Shown here piece by piece: positions 1-12,594 of a stretch of 64,000 nucleotides of DNA. Source of the stretch: Mycocentrospora acerina (taxonomy: Eukaryota; Ascomycota; Dothideomycetes; Pleosporales); the NCBI GenBank assembly GCA_022701365.1, contig JAKUHH010000201.1, positions 186,001 through 250,000 on the forward strand, written 5' to 3'. How positions within the stretch are numbered: the stretch's first letter is position 1; each line of letters starts with the position of its first letter. The notes below the pieces were generated by a model. It searched no databases. It had not been told where the DNA came from and worked only from the letters and a program-made list of their open reading frames with translations. A program made the position numbers and the translations under genes.

Positions 1-1041
1 TTCCATATCCTGGTGATGCTTAACCTATCAACTGACTTCTTCTCGCAGGATGGGAGATGGGAGATGGACTCCGCCGACTCGGTGTTTTGACAGAGGGCAT
101 TTCAGCGCTGCGATGGCAGGATGGCAAATTACTATCAAAAGTCCCCGTAGACAACACCCAATGGTGAGTAGTGGGTCATACATCAGTCTGGTACACACGC
201 CTCTCGCATCACTAGAGCAGAAGCACTACATCATTCTTGCTGCAGACGGGAGGAATCCGCAATTCGCAAAAGATTACTAGGCAACGATCCTGACACGGCA
301 ATACCGACTGGAGTATTCAGACCCAAGGTGACCTAAGAACAGATCATGGGTGACGAAGAACTACGTCCCTTCATTGAAAAAGAAACGCCGAGGCGATGGG
401 TAGTTCTGGCGCCCATGTCATGGCATAACCCGACACGAGATCATCAGCCTTACAATACCGCAATGGTGCACCCGGATCAAGTTGGTCTCGACGAGTCTTG
501 GACACAGAAGGGCCTCAAATAGGAAATGTTAGGAGAGTACAAAGGCTAAGATCCACTGTTAATGGAGATGCATCGAAGGCTTTGTAAAGGTGTGACGTCC
601 AAAAGGCATGCCAAAAACCAGACTTGCTTTCCGACACGGAGATGGTATCGTAAGTGAAGACTGCGTGTGCAGAGGTTGTCTTCTTGTTGTGTTCTCCATT
701 GTGGTTGACCTGTGTCTGTTGTTTCTGTAAGATTTAATTGGCGGACAACGTTAGCGCGCGAACTTCTGCATGGTACTCCGCCTTCGTGGCTTGCATAACC
801 CCGCATTACGCAGCCCGTGCCATCCGGCAATGTGGGGCTTGCCTAAATCTACACTCCAATTCAACGTGAAAGATCTGGTTCTATGAACCTTAACCGTAGG
901 GCTGTACCCCCGATAACGATATTAATAATTTTTGGGGCTGTTGCACTACAAAACCTCCAGGCGACGGTGCTGTAGATCCATTCTCGGAGTGAGATCGTCT
1001 CGTATTTAGGGCTTTACCTAAATTTCGAGAGCCCTGTACCA
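1..1041. other. Gene-poor left edge
   Basis: I see no convincing gene here. The open frames are short, lack family resemblance and do not join through plausible introns. The right end presumably holds the promoter and 5' leader of the C2H2 regulator that follows. Confidence 0.5.
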
Positions 1042-4000
1042 TTGGTGTCCGAATGGTATGCTTCAACGGCCAATCTTCGATTTCTGTTTGTCTTGTCAAA
1101 TTTCCCTTCAGGTATGACCTACAGCGTCGAAGGAATGCATTTGTCTAGGAGAGACGGACACGCGAATGTTGAGGCGCACTTGTCTAAAGTGTGCTCGTTC
1201 TGTCCGCGGAGATTCTCCAAGTTTGAACATCTAAAACGGCATGAAAGGGCCCGTGAGTAATCATATCATCATTCTGGGGCGCGGCTGAATACATACAGAC
1301 ACTGGCGAAAAGCCATTTCAATGCCGCCGCTGTCGAAAACGGTTCTCACGCAGGTATGTCGACTAGACACTGCTGCTTCTCTTGCTGCTGCTCACCGAAG
1401 GCGCCTCAAAGCGACGTTCTAAACCGACATGTCAAGGCCCACCAGACCATTGAGCCACAGCGAGCGGAGAGAATACGGATGAATCTCTCCCCAGATATGG
1501 TGGAAGACGCGTCAGATACTCAGAACGTACCATCACAGGATCGTTCGAGGACGGCCAGTCCGCAGTCCCCACGAGAGATTCGAGACTCAACTTACAACGT
1601 TCATGGTTGGCATCAGAAAAGCGACGCTTCAGAAGCAGTCCTTACTACCGGAGCTGTGGAACCAGCTTTGCCCGCTTGCTTGGAGACCGCTACTTCAAGT
1701 CTTGTTTCTGCAATCTGCACTAGAGCCCACTTCGTCAATCTGTCTCCTCCCGACTTCAATCCCAAACTCTCCTCTAATCAGTCTAAACCTGTTTCGGATG
1801 CCCTCGAGTTTTCGCCAGTGTCTTCCACACCAACAACTTTGCTTCCAATCGAGCATGAAAAGGTTTTGGGAGAGTCGGCAGACGGTTTTTCTGGACCCGT
1901 ACAGCAACCGAGTGATCACATCTTGGAGTACACATTTGGAGACAACCTTAGTTGGATGGGGTGTTCTATAGACGAAACAATCCCATATCTAGGTGAACAA
2001 GCTCTCTTTGGAGACGCTGGTGTTGGTGAATTTGCAGAATTGGACAAAATCCTCACGTCATTTCGTCGACCCTCGCAGTCGACTTGCGAAATTCCCGATA
2101 AAAGGTTTACAAAAATCGCAAAGCTATGGCCGATGAAGAAGATTCAATCTTGGAATATCATGAAAACACTCTGGGTCGATACTATCTCACACAAAGCAGA
2201 CAGCATTTTCGCGTTTGCTAACCTTAAAACATCTGGAACTCGCCCAGCCTCAAACTATACCAGTGAGTCACGATGGGGGATGGATGCAGATCGGCGGGAA
2301 AGACTTATGCGGGCGTGTGCGATAGAACAGTCGGACGACTTAGACAATCCTCTCCTCGAATTCACAGCCCAATCGGACATTCAACACACATTTCCCTCTG
2401 CTGACATTCTCGACATGGGTTTGGACCTCTATTTCCGTCGCTTTCACCATTTGCTGCCGTTTGTGCATCAACCCACCTTCGACGCGAAGTCTGCTCCAGC
2501 GTCCCTGTTGCTCCCAATGTGCTTGATTGGCCTGACACTTTTATCTCCTGAGATTACAAATAATTTCGTCGCAGCGACTACATCTGTACGTTTCTCATCA
2601 GCGCTGTCACCATATGGAGTTGACGAAGGTGTAATCTAGGGAGCTATTGAAAGGTGTCGAGCTGAGCTACGAAAGTCGTGGGGTCCCAATGACTCCAGCA
2701 GAGTTTTAGGACAGCTTTCGTCGGGGTTGTTACTATTATTACTTGTTGCTAAAAATCCGGTTTGTTGAAGACACCCCATAATTTGCTACGTTCGCTTCAC
2801 TGATAGTCTCGTCCTCAAAGGAACGGGTGCATGAAGAACAAACGCAGATGCTGTATACAGACGTTCTCACTGTAAGTCATTCTCCGAAAGTCCAGTTTGC
2901 TTACGACGAGTGTCTAACTCTGTTCTTCTTAGATTGCGCAAAAGCAGTCTCTATTTGCGCCGTACGAGGGCCAGCCCCTTTCGTCATCCAACTTTGAACA
3001 AAGTTGGACACTTGAGGAGATGTGGAAAGCTTGGGCGCGCGTTGAGTCCGTGAAACGGTACAAATGGCCCCGTAGAGTCTATTCAATTGTGTGGCTAACG
3101 TTGATCATAGGCTCATCACTGGGCTGGTTATGGTTGACGCCTTTTTTGCAAACAATCTGGAAACCAGCCCGATCATCCGAGCAGAGTCTTTGACATTCTA
3201 CGCGCCATGTATGACGGAGATGTTCCAGGCGCCAGATGCACGGCGATGGCTGCGACTAGTCAACAGTGGCTGTCAAATGATAGCACCTTGCCTCGACTTT
3301 CGTCAGAGTCCTACCGTCTTTCCACCAGTAGTCACCGCAAGTGTGCTCGGTATGCATGGTGCCCTTGCGGCAGTATGGCTGCGCATTGCTGATGCTCAAT
3401 ATCGGATACCATTGAGCGGTACCGAAAATGAGGCCAGGAAAGTTCTGATTCCCGCAGATTTATACGCTCAAGACAACTTAGCCAAACAACTTGTCCCTCT
3501 CGTGCTAGATATATACACCGCCTACCACGGAGGATTTGAACGTATTAATCCAAACTGCATGGCATTTTGGCACAATATATGCCTTGGTATTACAGCAAAC
3601 CTTGCAAGTTTCGAGCTTGCAGCAGGCCGAAGCGGTCCTGAATACGCAAGGGCAGCACTCGACGATATTGCGGCATGGACAAACTCTTCTGCAGCTCGCC
3701 GAGCATGTCTCCATGCCGCCCAATGCTATTCGTTTATGTCTAGGCGAAATACTTCACATGGAACAATGTTTGTTTCGGAGATTGCTCTTTTCAACTCCGC
3801 CTTAGTGATCAGTCTCTATCTGTACATGGCACCACAAACTGATCAAATTCTCATACAGGCTGAAGTCGAACCGTTCGAATTGTTGGACCCAGTTGATTGG
3901 AATGAGGTAGGATTCGAAGGGCTACATAATGATCATCCAACCGTAAAACATCAAGACTCTGCGGCTGCACGGTTCATCAGGGAAGGAGGTGTTTTCTCGT

Positions 4001-4155
4001 TTGACGGATACGTCTATTGCGGAGGTTATAGCTCTGCACGAAGATTGTTGCTAGACTACATTGGGCTACTAGAAGAAGTCGGAAAGTGGAACGTCAAGGA
4101 GTTCTGCCACATTCTTCGCATTTTAAGCGATACCGTATTTGAACCACTTGGTTAG
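1042..4155 (+). CDS. C2H2 zinc-finger / fungal_trans transcription factor
   Basis: Likely nuclear DNA-binding regulator. Seven exons join in frame: 1042-1252, 1299-1353, 1412-2585, 2640-2759, 2821-2871, 2933-3057, 3111-4155 (about 926 aa). Two tandem C2H2 fingers span the first two introns: C-x2-C..H-x3-H beginning CSFCPRRFSKFEHL, the TGEKPF linker, then CRRCRKRFSRSDVLNRHVKAH. An acidic, Ser/Pro-rich stretch follows, then a fungal_trans-like helical region with DLYFRRFHHLLPFVHQPTF and WKAWARVESVKR. The start is uncertain: ATG 1042 gives the longest product, but ATG 1135 sits closer to the first finger. The fourth intron (2760-2820) needs a less common GTTTGT donor. The P450 gene lies 0.8 kb downstream on the same strand, so local pathway control is possible but only inferred. 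Confidence 0.85.
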
Positions 4156-4943
4156 AGCACGCGATCCGTTAAGGACCACTGACCATGCCTCGCAAGACCC
4201 GAAGGTGGCACAGCTAGGACAGTTCTCTATTCTTGGCATGGAGCCGTTCCACTCCTGATCTCCTCTTTGAGGTGGAAATTATGATGATTGGTAAGTGGAG
4301 AGGTATAGGTGCTGTCAAGAAGCTATGACTGTGCGGGCCTCCCGGATCACACTTCTCAGCTAATGACAGTTTCAAGAGATGTGAAAAAAACGCAACTAGA
4401 GCTTGCGCTCTTCTCATGCAAGAATCTGAGCGGCCTAGTCTATAGAACTTTGCTTGAAGCTGAGGAACTCATTGATCAGAGGCAACAAGTAGCTTGATAG
4501 AAAGAAATATACTAGGTCTCGAGCACTGGCGACCTAGGCCGCTGACTCGACACCAGCGCATGACCTATCTGAAAGCTCATACAAAGATAGCAACTATATC
4601 GCACTATGCGCAAGTAGCCATCAGCGGTGTTCCGCCCACAAGATTAGTTAGACTACCAGCAATTAGTCCCTACCCCACAGTTGGTCCCATTCATAGGGCC
4701 CCACCGAGGGCCCCACCGTTCCTCCACACGGGTCCACGCGGGATCCTGGTCAGTTAAGCATTTCCCACATTGTTGAAAACATGACCAAGTTGAGAAGTGG
4801 AGATTGACACTCTAGGATCTAGAAACTAGCAATGGTGTGTACTCTAGGACATAGTGGAGCGTAACGAGAAAAGCGCTGTATAAAGGTAAAGGTGGCTGAC
4901 ATTTTGGCAAGATGCCATATACATTTCACGTCTCAATTCGACC
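4156..4943. other. Intergenic region upstream of P450
   Basis: No gene is supported. The final 100 bp contain a TATA-like element. Several GGGCCC/CCACCG-rich short motifs occur around 4690-4745 but I cannot assign them to a known factor. Confidence 0.5.
4879..4884 (+). promoter_or_regulatory. Putative TATA box of the P450 gene
   Basis: TATAAA lies 60 bp upstream of the P450 start codon and 3' of a GC-rich stretch. Spacing is compatible with a fungal core promoter; no transcript evidence is available. Confidence 0.4.
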
Positions 4944-6755
4944 ATGATGAGTTTTTCGATCAACGATTTCTTTACTTCGGGATCAAATGTGATCCTGAAA
5001 TACACTCCTCTAGTTGCATTTTTCTTTCTCGGCTCACCTGTACTCTGGCTTATCGTCGACTATGCTCGAATACTCTCTTTGCGGCGCAAGATGCCCCCGG
5101 GCCCATTTCCATTGCCCATTGTAGGCAACTTCTTCGACATACCCAGTGTTAAGCCGTGGATAAAGTGGGAGAAGATGTCCCAACGATACCAAACCCCCAT
5201 GATAACGCTTTGGAACGGTCGACGGCCGATTATTGTTTGTAATGACATATGGACCGCCTCAGAACTCATGGAAAAGCGTGCAAACATATATTCGTCAAGA
5301 CCGCACTTTGTTGTCATGGGCGATATGATGAACATGAGTACTACCAATCAAGTGTGTCAGCTTTATGGAGATCGTTGGCGTCTCCATCGTCGATTGACCG
5401 TAAGACACAAATCTAGTGGCAGATGATATACTTCTCCTGGCTGACTTTTCTCATCCAGCACAGCATTGTAGGTACCCAAGCAGTGCGCTCCCACCAAAAC
5501 TTCCAATCCAATGAAGGCAAAGTATTGACCCGTGATCTCATGCAATCGCCTGCCGACTATGTCCTTCAAATCGAGCGCTACTCCACGTCCGTAGTCTCAA
5601 TCATCGGCTGGGGCCGACGTATCAAAGAGATCAACGACCCCGTCGGCCAAGTGGCCCTCGCATTTATGGAAGGTGTTGACTACGTGATTCCAGGCCTCTA
5701 CTTCATGGAAGCAGTACCTATTCTTTCAAAACTACCGGGCTGGATCTACCCATTGCCCTCTAAGATACTGGGCGCGTCGAAACTCTTCCAGCGCTACTTC
5801 GCCGCGATGGCCCGAGAGGGCGCTTCAGCAGATATGGATAACTTTTCAAAGCGCCTTCTAGCCGCACAGATAGAACAGGGGATCACGGATGAAGATATCT
5901 CGTCACTGACAGGCAACATGATTGGTGGCGCCGTCGATACCACTACGAGCACCATATGTTCCTTCATTTTGGCCATGTGCGTCTTTCCAGACGTGCAGCG
6001 CAGGGCACAAAAAGAATTGGACCAGGTCGTAGGACAGAATCGCTCGCCAGACTGGTGCGATGAGGAGAAATTGCCATATGTCAAAGCCATAATCAGTGAG
6101 ACGCTGCGGTGGCGCACCGTCACGGTTTTGGGCGGCATTCCGCATGCGCCGATTCAGGACGACGTTTTCAATGGATACTTCATTCCCAAGGGGACGAGTA
6201 TCACAGCGAGTCCGTTTAATTCATCACGCCACATCACCTTCTCTCGAGCTAACACCTTCAAACAGATATGTGGGCTATACACCGAAACCCTCGCGACTTC
6301 CCCTCGCCCGACGACTTCCGTCCAGAGCGCTTCCTCGGCGGTCTTGAGCGCCCGTACCCTAATAAGAAAGGGCATAATGCGTTCGGCTTTGGAAGGCGGC
6401 AGTGCAGCGGGCAACCACTTGCGGAACAGGGGCTATTCACTGTCGTGTGCCGATTACTGTGGGCATTTGATATCAAACCAGGAATGGATGAAATGGTAAA
6501 TCCTTTCGCTTTCTTCATATCTGTCCACCCGGGCTTAGGTTTTACTAATACATTTACATTTAGGGTCGTGAAATCCCGCTTGATATATTCGCGTATACGA
6601 AGAATGAGAACATGCGGCCTGAGCCTTTTAAGGCAAGGTTTTTACCTAGATCAGAGGGCATACGAATGGTCATTGAGTTGGAGGCAGGTAGGGCGTTAGA
6701 GGAACTAAGCGCATATAATGGGGAGACTAAGGTAACATTATCTGGTCTAATGTAA
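4944..6755 (+). CDS. Cytochrome P450 monooxygenase
   Basis: Heme-thiolate monooxygenase expected in the ER membrane with an NADPH-P450 reductase partner. Exons 4944-5399, 5459-6209, 6266-6495 and 6564-6755 give about 542 aa, normal for a microsomal fungal P450. Visible in order: N-terminal hydrophobic anchor (residues ~18-40), proline hinge PPGPFPLPIVG, I-helix GGAVDTT, K-helix ETLRWR (ExxR), meander FRPERF and the heme loop FGFGRRQCSG with its cysteine ligand. The C-terminus PEPFKARFLPRS is typical of the O-methylsterigmatocystin oxidoreductase-like group, but the substrate cannot be read from sequence. The second intron uses a GTCCGT donor; splicing there restores TANMWAIHRNPRDF. The gene sits between a C2H2 regulator and an acyl-CoA dehydrogenase. 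Confidence 0.92.
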
Positions 6756-7253
6756 GTAGTGTTACGATCCTGGCCCACTACACCCTGCGCAGGACCCGTG
6801 CCAAGGGACCAGACCAGTAACGGAACCTGAGTGGAGCATAGTCACGTGACTTGCTCATTACAATCAGTACTACTGATCACACTGATCACAGATGATCAAG
6901 TATATAGCAATAGACAATGGGCTCCTACAGTTTATTGTGTTCAACCTGAATATTGAGATAGCAATACATTGTTCTTACTATTCAACTTCTTGATACTCTT
7001 TACAGAAGCGCACTCTTACTGTTTTAGTACCAGGAATCTTCTCCACCGTCCTACATTTTACCTCGCTTATACTCAAGAACGAACCTTGCGTTCTGACACC
7101 AGCTGCTTTATATTGTAGCCACTCAGATCCTCACATTTCAGTACACACACACATACACATACACACTTTGACAGCCTAATACCTGACATCTAAACGGAAA
7201 TAATTATCTTCTCTTTCTACTTATCTTAATCCTACACCTACACACACCTACAC
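6756..7253. other. Convergent 3' intergenic region
   Basis: No gene seen. It separates the ends of the P450 and the oppositely oriented acyl-CoA dehydrogenase. A short CA-rich microsatellite lies at about 7144-7168. Confidence 0.5.
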
Positions 7254-8946
7254 CTACAACATACTCTTGGGGAAATCCTTATACGCCTGCCTAATCCCCA
7301 TATCCCCCAGAATCTCCTCCGTCCCTCCCAGAATAGCATCAAACTTGTACGTGCGATGAAACTCCTCAATCACTTTACCCATGCCCGACTGCGTGAGCCC
7401 CCGCCCACCAAAGATGTTGATGCCCTCGGACGCGATCTCCTGGGCTGCGCGTGTAGCGTGTGTCTTGAGGAGGCCAATGGGGCCACCGAGGTGTTTGGCT
7501 TGGTCGGCGTAGGACATGTGGTTCATTTGGTAGGCGATGGATTCAAGCCAGGCTTGGTTGGCTTCGACGTGGCCAATCATGCGGGCGAGTCTGGAAGAAG
7601 CCATTCAGTTAGACAATTGTGCTGGAATGGTGATGGTGATGGTGATAGAAAGAGTGGAAAGATCAAATAAACAGGAAGTGGAGAGACGTACTTTGCGCGA
7701 ATGACGGGTTGGTCAATCAGCCTCTTTCCAAACACAATCCGCTGGTTGCACCACTTCATGCACTCCTCCGTCACGGTGCGCATGTTGCGTACCACGGCGC
7801 ACACCATCATGTACCGCTCGTGATTGAAGTTGGACACTATCTCCTGTTAGTCTTGTCTTGTACAAAAGTATCTGCTATACAAGTCCACTCACTAATCACT
7901 GTGAAACCATTGTGCTCTTTGCCTAACAAATGGTCAACTGGCACCTTTGTCGCGTTAAACTCAACAAATGCTGTCGCTGCAGTAGTCGAATAACTCGTCT
8001 TAATCTGCTTCGTCTCCACCGTGTCATCCCTCGGCACGACAATGACGGAAAAGCCCTTTTCTGTCTTACACCCAGTGACAAAGTAGTCGCAGAACATGCC
8101 GTTGGTGATCCACTTCTTTGTGCCCCGGATAATGTAGTGCTTGCCATCTGGCGTCTTCTCCGCCGTCGTCTTCAAACCAGCAACATCCGACCCAGCAAAC
8201 GCCTCGGTAATAGCCAGGCAAATCTTCTTCTGCCCGCTCAACACTTCGTTGGCAATCTTCGTCTTCAGCGCACCCTCGGGCATCCACTGCAGCACCGCCG
8301 TCAGCGAAATAACCATCCCAGACATATTCCCATCCTGGAACCCTCTCGCATTCACGCGCACGCCTTCCTGCGCAAAAACAAGATCATGCAGGTAGTCGAA
8401 ATCCTCGCCCTTCATCACGCCCATGAGCTCCTTCCCATGGAGATGTTTCCCGGGCCCCAAGCGCATCCCCAACATGTGGTTCGCAGCCATCTTGTCAATC
8501 ATCCCCTGGCTAATGTACTCGCCGCTCTTCTCGAGCGCACGGCCCTCAGGCCCCAGATGCTCGTCCACAAACTTGCGAATCTCCTTTTGCAACGCCCGAT
8601 GGCTGTCGTTGTAGTACGGGCTCTTGAACTGCGGGCGCAGCCACAGCGGCTCGCCGTAGGGGACGGGGCTCAGGTCTCCAATCTTAGGGACAATGACCTC
8701 GGGCTTCTCGCCCTCGAGCGTGCCGATGCAGAGGTCCGAGTACTTGGCTAGCACTTCCTGGCGGTGCAGGTTGTAGAAGGCCGAGGTGGCGTCTGTGCCG
8801 GCGAATTGCTCGAGCACGACAGACCCGCCGGGGTGCGCGTCGACGAAATCTGTGAGGTTGTAGACTTTGTGGTCGATAATGCACCAGAGGTCGTCGATGT
8901 TGTTGTGGTTTGCGACGGCGTCGCGCGTCAGTGTTTCGGTGGCCAT
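7254..8946 (-). CDS. Cytochrome b5-acyl-CoA dehydrogenase fusion
   Basis: FAD-dependent acyl-CoA dehydrogenase with an N-terminal cytochrome b5 heme domain, a two-domain form known from fungi. Exons on the minus strand are 8946-7893, 7836-7692 and 7590-7254 (511 aa). The b5 module (about residues 5-80) shows the heme motif DAHPGGSVVL and a second histidine in YNLHR. The dehydrogenase follows from ~105: LAITEAFAGSDVAGL (N-terminal/middle domain signature), KKWITNG, VIMSNFNHERYMM across the first splice site, and the C-terminal GGRGLTQ and GTEEILGDMGIRQ. The end KSML is not a canonical PTS1. The probable role is alpha,beta-dehydrogenation of an acyl-CoA, with b5 able to exchange electrons; the substrate is unknown. 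Neighbouring P450 and regulator hint at a shared pathway. Confidence 0.93.
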
Positions 8947-10381
8947 GCTGTGTGTATGTGTATGGGTATGTAGAAATGGTATTGCTGCTTAATTAATGGG
9001 AAAAAACGGTGTACAAGTAAACAGCAAAGGAAGAAACTCTCAAATACGATTTCACTTTGGATTTTTCTTACTACACGCGTTCGTCCCGAGGCCCTCCTGA
9101 GTAATCTAGCCTTCTCCGCACTGCACTCCGCTGTGGTGGAGACGTGTGTTTGGGGTAAGATGCCGAGGCATTGATAATCACGTCGCTGCTCATTGGTTGG
9201 CGTCGACCGGATCCCGACGGTTCGACGTGATGACCTTTTGGACACACGGGAGCCTCAATCGAGCTAATTGGAGAGCGTGTATAGATTGATATCTTTTTGT
9301 ATATAGCAATTGCTTGATAGTTACGAGCGACATTGCATTGTAGGTGTCTGTCTCTTATTCGTTTCGCGGTCGTTGGCCATGTCAGACTTGTGCACATTTG
9401 TCAGAGTCGAACATGCATCCAATACGAGACTTGATTCATACTCTAGATACCCGTATTGCAGGCATGGAGGCAAAAAACTATCGGTTCGCACTTTTGCTCT
9501 ATGTGAAACGAGCAATGGAGACTTCATTCAAGTCAAGTTCAGTGCAAATTTCAACCTTCTACCAGCTTGAATAGAACAGCACGTCAGCATCAACAACATC
9601 GTGAGACCGCTGATGCTGATACCTTTTACCCCTCTATCACGTCCCTCATAGTTTAGAGAGGCTGGACCAGAAATATTTTCAACTTCTTTTCAATCAAGCT
9701 ACATTCAACCTATTACATTACTCGTGAGGGACGAGCTATACTGCAAAGCCTTGCAAAGGCTTGTTCGTGGGGATGATGATCAATACAACAACATAGTTCT
9801 GTACTTGGTCCTTGATTGTGAAATAACATAATGAGCAGTTCAAAGAATTCGATTTCTCCCTTGGCAAATACAAGGATAGTCTAGAGAACTACATCACGTA
9901 TAAGGTTTACCATTCACCCAGAGCTCTGAGACCGTATCCCGCCAGGGCCCTTGACATTGCTGGGCTGGAATATAGTTTCAAGTGTCGAAGACCTGCTGGC
10001 TGAACCACGTGCGTACTCATTTTATATCTTGGGGGAGTGCAGCAGTTATGCTGAGGAGAGGGCACTTGAACTACGTCGATCGAGTAGTCCATGTTGATTG
10101 CAAGGTCTGCCAGCCTGCCTTGAGTTGGAGGGAAAATGCATCTTCAACGGCATAGACACAACCCGGAAATCAAATTATTTCTACCTATCTCATCCGACAA
10201 ATATCATTATGAAGTTGGTTCCGATAAATTTAAGGTGAGAGAGGAGAGTGAAGAAGAGAAAAAGTGAAAATACTTCAAGCATAATTAAGACGAAGGGCTG
10301 ATGCATTAGAGTCTCTGAATCAATAAATAACACTGATGTTATTTCATAATTAAAACTTACGGTAAGTATTACATTTCGTCA
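8947..10381. other. Intergenic region, no gene recognised
   Basis: The first 100-150 bp should hold the promoter of the acyl-CoA dehydrogenase. Beyond this the open frames are short and show no family resemblance. AT content rises toward the right, ahead of the decayed gene and the AT-rich block. Confidence 0.45.
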
Positions 10382-11278
10382 TTATAAGGTATCTTCGTAA
10401 GGACTAGGAATTATGTAGTCACTTTTTTCCGTCGTAATCTTTGACCAATAAGCGGCAAATGTAGCTCGACAGTTATTATTTAGAACATCTTCTTTCTTTA
10501 TCGGCTCTTCTGGAGAGGACTCACCCATAGAATGAGCAAAAAGTTGGCTGATTTCATCCTGACAATACCAGGCAAGCGCCTCCATATGCATCGGAAGAAG
10601 TGGTTTCTTGTCCTTTCGCACAACGATCACACTTCTCCGACATTATTCTGCCACTTCACGGGACAACACCCACAACTCAAAGATCCTGCACTCATATCGA
10701 ATTTGGCCAAAGGGTCACAGGACTGGTGTAGAAACGTAGCGTCTTGGTTATTGAATGGACTCTCGCCTCCATATATTCCATTTTCTCTATTGGCCCATTT
10801 CGGATCCGGCGGGCAGCGTCACGTCAAGATGGGAAATCCAATTCGATCCGCAATGTCCGAGGTGTCATGAGCGGAAAAAAATGGTATCAGTCCCTGGAAC
10901 CTGCACTTCCTCAAAGTGTAGCTTTTTTAACACCTTTGTGTCGCCAACACAGTTGATCCTAACACCCTTTACTCGCTCTGTGCTATTCTGAGACCTGTCC
11001 GGGGGAGGCGCAAATCGGTAGGAGAGAAAGTGATCAACCAAATGTCTAAAGTCCCTTATATCGATATTCCTGAAAGGTAGTGGATCAATTCCTAGTCGCT
11101 TCTTTACATATGCCACAATCGGTCCCCTCCAATCGTGATATTCTCCAGGCTGAGTGGCGAGGATGGATGCGATGCTTCTGTTTGGTCGAGAGCCATCTAC
11201 TAGGCATGTATCATGGTACGTGACATACATGGTGTCCGAGAGTTGTTTCTTCAGCCTCAGGTTGTAATGAACGGGCAT
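10382..11278 (-). pseudogene. Broken hypothetical protein gene
   Basis: A continuous protein-like signal runs through two reading frames on the minus strand. The 5' part opens at ATG 11278 and reads through VPGTDTIFF. At a seven-base T run (10874-10880) the frame shifts; the next stretch (ADRIGFP, PDPKWANRE, SPFNNQDATFLHQ) is cut by one TGA at 10821-10819 in a position where CGA would give Arg. A second one-base shift near 10627-10633 leads into IVVRKDKKPLLPMHMEAL and AHSMGESSPEEP, ending at 10382. I do not recognise a named domain; the style is that of lineage-specific fungal hypothetical proteins. It lies at the edge of an AT-rich block, and the CGA-to-TGA change fits RIP. Sequencing error at the homopolymer could explain one lesion but not all three. 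Confidence 0.6.
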
Positions 11279-12594
11279 ATTTCTTTAATAGTATTCCTGC
11301 CAGGGAGTGGGCAAGTTTTAACAAATTAAGAATTAACTTTATTGCTGTTATTATTATTAATTAAACTCTACTTGCAAAGAAGCTAGACAAATTCTAGTTT
11401 TACTTTGTTAAGGTTAAACAGGATCTTATAGTAATGCTCCCTAGTTAGTTATTCTAAAGTAGCAAAGGTAGAAAATAAGGTGCAGAGTAGTTTGTAGGTA
11501 GGCTAGTCAGATTGTTAATATACTGTAGAAGAATAAGAAGTGCTCTTGCATTAGCTGCAAATATTAGCATGCTCTCTTTTACACACTAGGTAGGATTGTA
11601 TAGCTAAAGGAGAACTGTATATTATAGTTTTAGAGCTAAATTTAGAGAAGCAGCCTAGAATTGTCTTTAACTACAGCAAGGTGATTATGTTGTAAGATAA
11701 TATTGTTAAGTTTGTAATTCTTAGTACTTTAAACTATCTAATAATTATTATCTATGTATTAATATATTAGAAGAGTGTAGAAATAGCATACTGTCTAGAT
11801 GCTAGGTGCTTACGTAGTTACACATGTGATAGTACAGCTAATAATAAGACTAATAGGCTTTTTTTTAGCTACAGGATTAAACTTGTTGTATAAGGTCTTA
11901 CTAATGCTACATGTACAATTAGTTAAAGTTTAATGTTAAAAAAAAACTTTGTACTTTAATAACTGCACACTCTATAGGCACACTATATAATAGAGCAAGT
12001 ATAAAGCATACAACTGTATTTTCTCTGCAAAAAATATAAGTAGTTATACACTAGTTTTGCTGTAGCAAAGGCTATTATAAGGCAAAAAAGTATTTACTAC
12101 TTAAAAACAAATTCTTTATATAAGTTATCTCTGTTTTTAAAATTTATACTGCTTAAAAAATCTTTTAATGTTGATTAGAAGTAATATTTAATTTATTACA
12201 TAGTTATAGTTTTTTAAAAGCTAAATTAGTCTTAGATAATCTTTTAATAAGAAAAATTTGTGTCTACCCTTTAAAATTATGTTAGCTAATAGTTTAGTCT
12301 TATAGCTACTGTAAGGTATAAATCTATACTAGTAAAAAATAAAAGAGCTTAGATATATATATAGCTTTTAATTAATTTTTTAAAGGATATAAATTATATA
12401 TCTATATTAAAATTTACATTTCTAAAAAGAATTTATTTAGCATGTAAATACTAAACGTAGGCAGAGCTAGCGTGATAGTTTAAGTAGCTACAAGAATGTC
12501 TTATTAGCTTAGTACACTACACTATGGATTAAGCTGATTTAGCAAAAAATAGCAAAAAAATAGCCTTAAATTCCTCTATACAGAGGAAGTAAAA
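11279..12594. repeat. AT-rich degenerate block 1
   Basis: About 1.3 kb of strongly AT-rich sequence full of TA-containing stops in all frames, with TpA replacing CpA/CpG-type context. This is typical of RIP-degraded transposon remnants in Pezizomycotina. I cannot identify the parent element. Confidence 0.6.

Noticed and set aside
7930..8751. Long plus-strand open frame (273 codons)
   Set aside because: It is the antisense shadow of the b5-acyl-CoA dehydrogenase, whose motifs are unambiguous.
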